Shown: positions 1 through 3,449 of the stretch, piece after piece | How the letters are laid out: every line of letters starts with the position of its first letter | How positions within the stretch are numbered: the first letter of the stretch is position 1 | Assembly (NCBI GenBank): GCA_945926705.1 | Contig: CAMEMA010000075.1 | Span: forward strand, 1-5,497 | Source of the DNA: an uncultured Clostridia bacterium | GTDB lineage: Bacteria > Bacillota > Clostridia > Oscillospirales > Acutalibacteraceae | Length of the DNA: 5,497 bases | Direction: 5' to 3' | Notes under the pieces: generated by a model | What the model saw: the letters and a program-made list of their open reading frames with translations, nothing else | Database searches by the model: none | Told to the model about the DNA's origin: nothing | Made by a program: the position numbers and the translations under genes

Positions 1-9
1 CAAATTCTC

Positions 10-369
10 TTATACCAGCAACTCTGTATATTCATTGTTTCCTTCCTTTCGCTTTAATGCATTTTGACTTTTCACGAGTGAGTTATAAGTGTCTATGCTA
101 TTCTCAATATGTGATTTTAACTTAATCATCGTATCATTCATATCCCAGCTCGTTCTTGCAATCCAGTACCCTTGTTCTGGTGTAGCACATATTGGATATC
201 CATCATCCCTTAACTTCTGTATTAGTAGACGAACGTCTCTTGCGTGTAATCCAAGGTAATCTGCTATTTTAGTGGAACTGAGTCTTGTAGGTTCGTCAGT
301 TATACAACCAAGAACCAATTCTTTTAAATACTTTTCATCTTGTTCTCGATATGCTCCTTTATATGCCAT
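10..369 (-). CDS. Winged-helix DNA-binding protein downstream of the initiator
   Basis: This 119-residue protein carries an HTH at about residues 25-58: an N-terminal helix (REQDEKYLKELVLGCI), then LSSTKIADYLGLHARDVRLLIQKLRDDGYPI, followed by a short wing (CATPEQGYWIARTS). This is the common HTH_11-type fold, with DDGYPI marking the turn into the wing. The C-terminus (about 76-110) is a charged helix that could mediate dimerisation. The ATG has AAAGGAGG eight bases upstream, and the 14-base gap to the initiator stop shows co-transcription. It may assist initiation, like small accessory proteins encoded next to phage replisome organizers, or regulate the block. Nine bases remain after its stop; a TTG at 3-1 is seen but cannot be judged. 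Confidence 0.82.
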   Translation of the reverse strand: MAYKGAYREQDEKYLKELVLGCITDEPTRLSSTKIADYLGLHARDVRLLIQKLRDDGYPICATPEQGYWIARTSWDMNDTMIKLKSHIENSIDTYNSLVKSQNALKRKEGNNEYTELLV

Positions 370-383
370 TTTATATTCCTCCT

Positions 384-1277
384 TTAAAAATGATGTATTG
401 ATGGGTCGTTGTTTTTTACTTTTTCAAAAAACTCTTGTCTTTTCTTTTCTGATTCTTCCATTTGTTCATGTGTTCTCCATGCTAGTTCTTTTGAACATTT
501 ACCTGTTCCATTATATGAAGTGTTTTTGTTCTGTAACCATTCCGGGTCTATATTCATGTATCCATTATCAAGAGATAACTGAATAGCCTTTATCTGAGTT
601 TTTGTGTTTACTTTTGCTAATTTTGTTAAAATTGCATTTACCTTATCCTCTGTAACCATTTTATGGTTTTCTAAAAGATTTCTAAAAAATCTACTTAAAA
701 GTTCTATAACTTCATCTTCTAAATCATACTCTAAACATTTCCTTTCTATAGATTCGATTTTAATATCAATCTTGGATTTCTTTTTAGAATTTTTCTTTAT
801 ATTATCTTTAGTATTTTGTTTTAAGTTATTATTTATATTATTATTAGTGTGAGGATTCCTTATATCATGCTGTGAGGATTCCTTAGACCTTGCTGTAAGG
901 TTTTCTAATGTCTTGTTGTTAGGATTCCTTAGACCTTGCTGTAAGGTTTCTTCACTACTTAAAATTGAAGATATACAGCTTTCATTTATCTTGTAATAGG
1001 TTTTTGAAGGCATCCCTTTTAGCTCGGATTCAATAATACCTAATTCTTTTAATTTTTTTGTTGCAGTTCTTTGCTCCGTTTCTGTTAGCCCTGTATTATA
1101 TTTGATTTTTTCTCTTGTGCAGAAGAACATTCCATTATCAAGTTGACCGTTACTTGAATAAAAATTATACTCCGAACATAGGTATCCAAGTAATATAGCC
1201 GGGTTTGTACCAATTATTCTTGCAAGTTTTTTGTTATAAATGATAAAACCGTCTGTGCTTAATAAATCTGTTATCAT
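384..1277 (-). CDS. Phage replication initiator/replisome organizer-like winged-helix protein
   Basis: This 297-residue protein is best read as the origin-binding initiator that loads host helicase machinery. Residues about 10-97 look like a winged helix: FIIYNKKLARIIGTNPAILLGYL, FFCTREKIKYNTGLTETEQRTATKKLKELGII and a GMPSKTYYKI wing, the pattern of initiators of Firmicute phages and mobile elements. Residues about 98-172 are a low-complexity Asn/Lys/Ser linker. Residues about 173-250 are helical and DnaD-like in their ending (IKAIQLSLDNGYMNIDPEW). A charged helix closes the protein. The ATG follows AAAGGAG. Its linker DNA holds the 23-bp iterons and the A+T-rich stretch, as the lambda O gene holds its origin. 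It may act as a DnaD-like primosome protein instead. The name rests on motif pattern and position. Confidence 0.85.
   Translation of the reverse strand: MITDLLSTDGFIIYNKKLARIIGTNPAILLGYLCSEYNFYSSNGQLDNGMFFCTREKIKYNTGLTETEQRTATKKLKELGIIESELKGMPSKTYYKINESCISSILSSEETLQQGLRNPNNKTLENLTARSKESSQHDIRNPHTNNNINNNLKQNTKDNIKKNSKKKSKIDIKIESIERKCLEYDLEDEVIELLSRFFRNLLENHKMVTEDKVNAILTKLAKVNTKTQIKAIQLSLDNGYMNIDPEWLQNKNTSYNGTGKCSKELAWRTHEQMEESEKKRQEFFEKVKNNDPSIHHF
781..966. other. ori: Putative phage replication origin (iterons plus DNA unwinding element)
   Basis: The iteron array (852-943) adjoins a stretch at 781-840 with only 6 G or C in 60 bases. Iterons beside an easily melted stretch inside the linker of the initiator gene is the layout of the lambda origin in gene O and of several Firmicute phage origins inside replisome-organizer genes. 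The A+T-rich part also encodes the Asn/Lys linker, so base composition alone would be weak evidence; the off-frame repeat makes the case. Not shown: initiator binding or replication activity. Confidence 0.7.
852..966. repeat. Tandem 23-bp iterons inside the initiator gene
   Basis: On the plus strand units start at 852, 875, 898, 921 and 944, exactly 23 bp apart. The consensus starts AGGATTCCTTA and continues GACCTTGCTGTA. The units at 875 and 921 are identical, and identity runs for 29 bp (875-903 and 921-949). By my count the unit at 852 matches at 19 of 23 positions, 898 at 15 and 944 at 12 (a decayed or partial unit). Because 23 is not a multiple of three, identical DNA is read as LQQGLRNPN in one copy and LTARSKESS in another, so the repeat cannot be kept by protein selection. 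Confidence 0.85.
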
Positions 1278-1390
1278 ATTATTCTCCTTTCAATTAAAAA
1301 ATCCTTGCTATATGTCGGTGTACCCTTAATGATTTCAAGTTGCGGACATGAAATACAGAATGGTTGTTGTGTACAAAGGTACACCCACAT
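1274..1390 (-). CDS. Possible 38-codon leader peptide overlapping the initiator start
   Basis: An ATG at 1390 opens 38 codons (MWVYLCTQQPFCISC..., with Cys at 6, 12 and 15) and stops at a TGA that overlaps the initiator start as ATGA. The junction suits translational coupling, and a leader peptide could control the RNA folds it runs through. Against it, no Shine-Dalgarno sequence precedes the ATG, and the stretch coincides with arms B, A' and B', which already explain its conservation. It may well be chance. Confidence 0.18.
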   Translation of the reverse strand: MWVYLCTQQPFCISCPQLEIIKGTPTYSKDFLIERRII

Positions 1391-1402
1391 ATAACAAGGA
1401 TT
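1294..1402 (-). terminator. Possible attenuator: arms B/B' followed by a T-run
   Basis: The 25-base pairing of 1402-1378 with 1324-1300 is followed on the minus strand by TTTTTT (1299-1294, continuous with the TT that closes arm B'), which resembles a terminator ahead of the initiator ribosome binding site. The 53-base loop is far longer than usual, and the stem base next to the T-run is only moderately G+C-rich, so termination is plausible but not certain. A competing local hairpin, GTGTAC-CTTT-GTACAC (1384-1369), uses the inner end of arm B. Confidence 0.4.
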
Positions 1403-1443
1403 ATTGTTATTTTTATTAAATTAGTTATTTCACATCCGCAACT
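1300..1443 (-). ncRNA. Structured leader RNA with interleaved inverted repeats (A-B-A'-B')
   Basis: Read on the minus strand, arm A (1443-1426, AGTTGCGGATGTGAAATA) pairs with A' (1355-1338) over 18 positions: 16 Watson-Crick and two G-U. Arm B (1402-1378, beginning AATCCTTGTTATATG) pairs with B' (1324-1300) over 25 positions: 23 Watson-Crick, one G-U and one G-G mismatch. The order A-B-A'-B' means that the helices form either a large pseudoknot or exclusive alternatives. The complementary strand would have C-A mismatches at the wobble positions, which favours a functional RNA from the minus strand. It lies exactly between the promoter and the initiator gene. It matches no riboswitch class I know. 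DNA operator sites for a dimeric protein are the main alternative. Confidence 0.6.
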
Positions 1444-1445
1444 AT

Positions 1446-1474
1446 ATTATAACACAATGATTTTTAAATTACAA
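1446..1474 (-). promoter_or_regulatory. Extended -10 promoter for the replication initiator block
   Basis: On the minus strand TTGTAA (1474-1469), a 17-base spacer and a perfect TATAAT (1451-1446) preceded by TGT make a good sigma-A promoter. The predicted start is a G near 1439, which falls inside inverted-repeat arm A (1443-1426). RNA from this promoter would therefore begin within that arm. The leader to the initiator ATG is about 160 bases. Confidence 0.82.
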
Positions 1475-1482
1475 GACTTAAT

Positions 1483-2052
1483 TTATAAATTTTGCAATTC
1501 TTCAATCTGCTTATCTACTTCCCCATTCAACTTCGCCCAGAGCTGTTCTCTCACGTCATCAACATTATCCACCTGTGATACATCCCATTCCTCTTCTGCT
1601 ACAAATTTGAAGTAATTGTCATTTCGCTCAATTGTGGCACCGGATGTATAACGCATAGAAACTACTTTTACTTGTCCATTTTCATCTATAGCTGTTTTCT
1701 CAACAGCTTTCTTTTCTTCTTTTACCTTTGTATCTTTGTTATTTTTCGATTTAAGCGGTTTTTCTTCTTTAGGTGTATTGTTGTTAGGCTTATCGATTTT
1801 GGATGGCTTCTCGATAGGTTTTTCGTTGTTCTCCGAGTTATCATTCTTTTCTTCTTCGACTGGCAATGATTCTTCTACTTTATCCTGGATTTGTTCATTC
1901 ATATCCGGAGTAGAATCTACCTCTTCTGTACCAGCTTCATATCCAGCACATTCTGCACAAGAAATCGAATTGCCATCTACCTCCATTGTCACACCGTCAC
2001 AGTTCTTACAGTATTCATCATTTGGGTCTCCAGCCCATTTACATTTTGTCAT
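1483..2052 (-). CDS. Zinc-ribbon protein with acidic/Lys-Pro linker and C-terminal alpha/beta domain
   Basis: This 189-residue protein has three parts. Residues 1-40 carry C4 and then CKNC (15-18) and CAEC (32-35), a rubredoxin/zinc-ribbon-like CxxC-13-CxxC pair. Residues about 41-125 are low complexity, first acidic (VEESLPVEEE) and then rich in Lys, Pro, Glu and Asn (EKPSKIDKPNNNTPKEEKP), and should be disordered. Residues about 127-189 (VKVVSMRYTSGATIERNDNYFKF, then EEEWDVSQVDNVDDVREQLWAKL and a charged helix) look like a strand pair followed by a long helix. Similar C-terminal units recur in phage and mobile-element proteins of unknown role, to my recollection. The ATG follows GGAGGT by eight bases. 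It ends the second block; the next promoter begins nine bases after its stop. Confidence 0.85.
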   Translation of the reverse strand: MTKCKWAGDPNDEYCKNCDGVTMEVDGNSISCAECAGYEAGTEEVDSTPDMNEQIQDKVEESLPVEEEKNDNSENNEKPIEKPSKIDKPNNNTPKEEKPLKSKNNKDTKVKEEKKAVEKTAIDENGQVKVVSMRYTSGATIERNDNYFKFVAEEEWDVSQVDNVDDVREQLWAKLNGEVDKQIEELQNL

Positions 2053-2075
2053 AATTATTTACCTCCATTTTTTAT

Positions 2076-2282
2076 TTACCAACATTTACCACAATTTTGG
2101 CAGATGTGATATTTCTTTTTAACTACTTTTTCTTTTCTTGCACGAACGCACATCCAAAGAATCCAAAATCCTCCAGTTAGTAGAATCATTAAAAGGTTCC
2201 ACAGAAAACTTCTTTTCTTTGATTTTGTATACGTGTTGACAGAAGTGGTTACATCTTCACTTCCACATTTAGGACATTTCAT
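2076..2282 (-). CDS. Small membrane-anchored zinc-ribbon protein
   Basis: This 68-residue protein has two halves of a zinc ribbon, CPKCG (residues 3-7) and CQNCG (61-65), separated by a basic stretch (KSKKR, 20-24), one hydrophobic segment (about 25-46, SFLWNLLMILLTGGFWILWMCV) and another basic stretch (ARKEKVVKKK, 48-57). Four Cys would bind one zinc ion by bringing both ends together on the same membrane face. That fits if the hydrophobic segment, broken at TGG, is a re-entrant hairpin rather than a single span. ATG 2282 is preferred over the in-frame GTG at 2291 because GAGGTGAT lies correctly before the ATG and overlaps the GTG. Such ribbon-plus-membrane mini-proteins recur in Firmicute genomes without a known role. 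Confidence 0.8.
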   Translation of the reverse strand: MKCPKCGSEDVTTSVNTYTKSKKRSFLWNLLMILLTGGFWILWMCVRARKEKVVKKKYHICQNCGKCW

Positions 2283-2292
2283 TATAATCACC

Positions 2293-2697
2293 TCATTTCA
2301 TAACGCTTGTCCGGAGCGTGTATGTTGTTGTGTTGATTTCAGCTTTGGCAAGTTTTGTAATGTCAAAATCACCATTATAGACGAGCTTTTCAAGCGCGTC
2401 TTCATCAATATACTCTTTCTGCTTAATAACTGATGCAAGTAGAGCACCATCAAGATTCTCTTTAATTATCTCGATGGCTAAATCTTCATTCAGTTTTTGC
2501 TTAACAGTTTTAGACATTGTAACTGTGTACTTCTCACCATTTGCTTTTGTCATTTCGTTATCAAGCATATACTGCTTGATATCTTTCCCCATACGGTCAT
2601 TTGCCTTTTTCAAGGCATTTTCCCTGTCTTTTGATTCTTTGTATTCGTCTATAACTTTAGACAAATTAAATCCAGGATTTCCATCTCTTCTACTCAT
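2293..2697 (-). CDS. Helical phage protein of unknown function
   Basis: This 134-residue soluble protein begins at the ATG at 2697, with GGAGG nine bases upstream (2711-2707). An in-frame start at 2739 lacks a ribosome binding site and would overlap the previous gene by 50 bases. Residues about 10-48 form a charged helix likely to be a coiled coil (LSKVIDEYKESKDRENALKK), followed by a short beta hairpin (GEKYTVTMSKTV, 54-65) and further helices (LAIEIIKENL, DEDALEKLV). The long helix followed by a small strand pair recalls phage recombination accessory proteins of the Gp157/Gam kind, but no diagnostic residue supports that. There are no cysteines or membrane segments. It overlaps the MerR-like gene by eight bases, and its TGA forms part of the next gene's Shine-Dalgarno sequence. 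Confidence 0.8.
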   Translation of the reverse strand: MSRRDGNPGFNLSKVIDEYKESKDRENALKKANDRMGKDIKQYMLDNEMTKANGEKYTVTMSKTVKQKLNEDLAIEIIKENLDGALLASVIKQKEYIDEDALEKLVYNGDFDITKLAKAEINTTTYTLRTSVMK

Positions 2698-3022
2698 TAT
2701 TATTATCCTCCATTTTCTTCTTGTACTGCTTTCCAACATTCAAGATTTTAGACCCACGTTGCCCCCATTGGTATGTGGCATTAAACTCTGCCATAGCTCC
2801 CCTATAAATAGTCCGGAGTTCTGTTTGGAACTTATGAAGTTCTTGCACCTGCTCCATTGTGAAGAACATCGTTCCATTTCCAGATATTTCAGGTTCAGGC
2901 AATTTTAAGCCTATAGGTTTTTGGTAATCATCACAATGATACCATTTATACCAGCGTTTTAATGTATTTGTGGATACGTCCAGAATTTGTGCGGCTCTTG
3001 CCGTTGTAAATCGTTCTTTCAA
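2690..3022 (-). CDS. MerR-like winged-helix DNA-binding protein
   Basis: This 110-residue protein starts at TTG 3022, set by the perfect ribosome binding site. Residues 5-25 (FTTARAAQILDVSTNTLKRWY) are a textbook MerR/excisionase-type helix-turn-helix. A probable wing follows, then TMFFTMEQVQELHKFQTEL (51-69), matching the wing-plus-helix that follows the HTH in MerR proteins. There is no cysteine cluster or long dimerisation coiled coil as in full-length MerR sensors. The C-terminal 40 residues (YRGAMAEFNATYQWGQRGSK and a Lys-rich tail) are unfamiliar. It may be an early regulator or an architectural DNA-binding protein; an Xis role is less likely without an integrase nearby. Its end overlaps the next gene by eight bases (ATGAGTAG), implying translational coupling. 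Confidence 0.85.
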   Translation of the reverse strand: MKERFTTARAAQILDVSTNTLKRWYKWYHCDDYQKPIGLKLPEPEISGNGTMFFTMEQVQELHKFQTELRTIYRGAMAEFNATYQWGQRGSKILNVGKQYKKKMEDNNNE

Positions 3023-3025
3023 TTT

Positions 3026-3037
3026 ATCACCTCCTTT
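3026..3037 (-). promoter_or_regulatory. Full-length Shine-Dalgarno site that fixes the TTG start at 3022
   Basis: The minus strand reads AAAGGAGGTGAT, matching the 3' end of low-GC Firmicute 16S rRNA over twelve bases. GGAGG lies seven bases before the TTG at 3022. An upstream in-frame TTG at 3038-3040 would place this site inside the coding sequence and would have no site of its own, so 3022 is the start. Confidence 0.88.
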
Positions 3038-3052
3038 CAAATATGTACCTTA

Positions 3053-3316
3053 TTATGCTGTCAAAACTCCATCAAGTAACATTTCAACAATGTCGCTTGA
3101 ATTGATGATGGTTATTGTAGGATAACCACCTACTTGCTCATCATGAGAAATCATTAGACCATAATTTCTAAATATATTAAATTTTGGTGATTCCTCAAAA
3201 ATCGAAAAAGCAACAAAATGCTTTTCTAAATTCTTGTAGAGACTTTTAATTTCTCTACCACTGCCGATATACATTTCTTTATCGTCGAACATTTCGTTTA
3301 CTTTTACTTTCTTCAT
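3053..3316 (-). CDS. Hypothetical phage protein, 87 residues
   Basis: I do not recognise this 87-residue soluble protein. It shows a charged N-terminus, a probable helix (REIKSLYKNLEKH, residues 21-33), a middle stretch that looks like beta strands (FVAFSIFEE, then NYGLMISHDEQVGGYPTITIIN) and a short C-terminal helix (SSDIVEMLLDGVLTA). There are no cysteines, no signal peptide and no membrane segment. The ATG at 3316 has AGGAGGT seven bases upstream, so the start is secure. It is the first gene after the 3390-3362 promoter and would therefore be the most strongly expressed gene of its block. In phages this place often holds regulators or anti-host proteins, but nothing in the sequence shows that here. 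Confidence 0.78.
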   Translation of the reverse strand: MKKVKVNEMFDDKEMYIGSGREIKSLYKNLEKHFVAFSIFEESPKFNIFRNYGLMISHDEQVGGYPTITIINSSDIVEMLLDGVLTA

Positions 3317-3334
3317 AATATGTACCTCCTAAAG

Positions 3335-3401
3335 TTTTATGTATTTCTTTATTATGTTTATATTGTAACACATAAAAATTGAAATGTCAACACTTTTATG
3401 T
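3335..3401. repeat. Three TTTTATGT octamers around the promoter (possible operators)
   Basis: The plus strand reads TTTTATGT at 3335-3342 and 3394-3401, and its complement ACATAAAA at 3370-3377. The copies at 3370 and 3394 form an inverted pair with starts 24 bp apart, enclosing the -35 box. The third lies between the predicted transcription start and the ribosome binding site. A variant (TTATTATGTTT) occurs at 3350-3360. This arrangement would suit binding sites for a repressor, but A+T-rich DNA produces such octamers easily, so confidence is low. Confidence 0.3.
3362..3390 (-). promoter_or_regulatory. Near-consensus sigma-A promoter for the five-gene small-protein block
   Basis: On the minus strand TTGACA (3390-3385) is followed by a 17-base spacer and TACAAT (3367-3362), with TGT directly before the -10 (an extended -10). 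Transcription should start near 3355, about 39 bases before the ATG at 3316. The -35 is a perfect match and the -10 differs by one base, so this should be a strong promoter unless it is repressed. TTTTATGT-type octamers flank it. Confidence 0.88.
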
Positions 3402-3410
3402 AAACTTTTT

Positions 3411-3445
3411 CAAAAAAATTCCAACACCTAAAATGGTGCTGGAAT
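3411..3445 (-). terminator. Rho-independent terminator after the SNF2 helicase gene
   Basis: On the minus strand an 11-bp stem, ATTCCAGCACC with GGTGTTGGAAT, closes a six-base ATTTTA loop and is followed at once by a run of T (plus-strand A at 3412-3418). The only non-Watson-Crick pair is a G-U wobble in RNA. It starts four bases after the helicase stop and lies just before a new promoter, so it separates two transcription units. Confidence 0.92.
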
Positions 3446-3449
3446 ATTA

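Noticed and set aside
272..586. Plus-strand open frame of 104 codons
   Set aside because: It overlaps two well-supported minus-strand genes, has no ribosome binding site, and its Phe/Leu/Ser-rich product is typical of the antisense of A+T-rich genes.
852..949. Direct repeats taken as a CRISPR array
   Set aside because: Units are contiguous at 23 bp without unique spacers, lie inside a coding sequence, and no cas genes are near.
1300..1402. Arms B and B' as terminal inverted repeats of a miniature transposon
   Set aside because: No target-site duplication flanks them, only 53 bases lie between, and they sit exactly in the leader between promoter and gene with strand-specific G-U pairing.
1736..2122. 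Plus-strand frames at 1672-2122 with hydrophobic, membrane-like products
   Set aside because: They are the antisense of the Lys/Glu/Asn-rich linker of the 189-residue protein; reading Lys/Glu codons backwards gives Phe/Leu/Ser.
2283..2291. GTG start at 2291 for the zinc-ribbon protein
   Set aside because: The GTG is itself part of the GAGGTGAT ribosome binding site of the ATG at 2282.
2698..2739. Upstream start at 2739 for the 134-residue protein
   Set aside because: No Shine-Dalgarno precedes it, while GGAGG lies nine bases before the ATG at 2697; the longer form would overlap the preceding gene by 50 bases.
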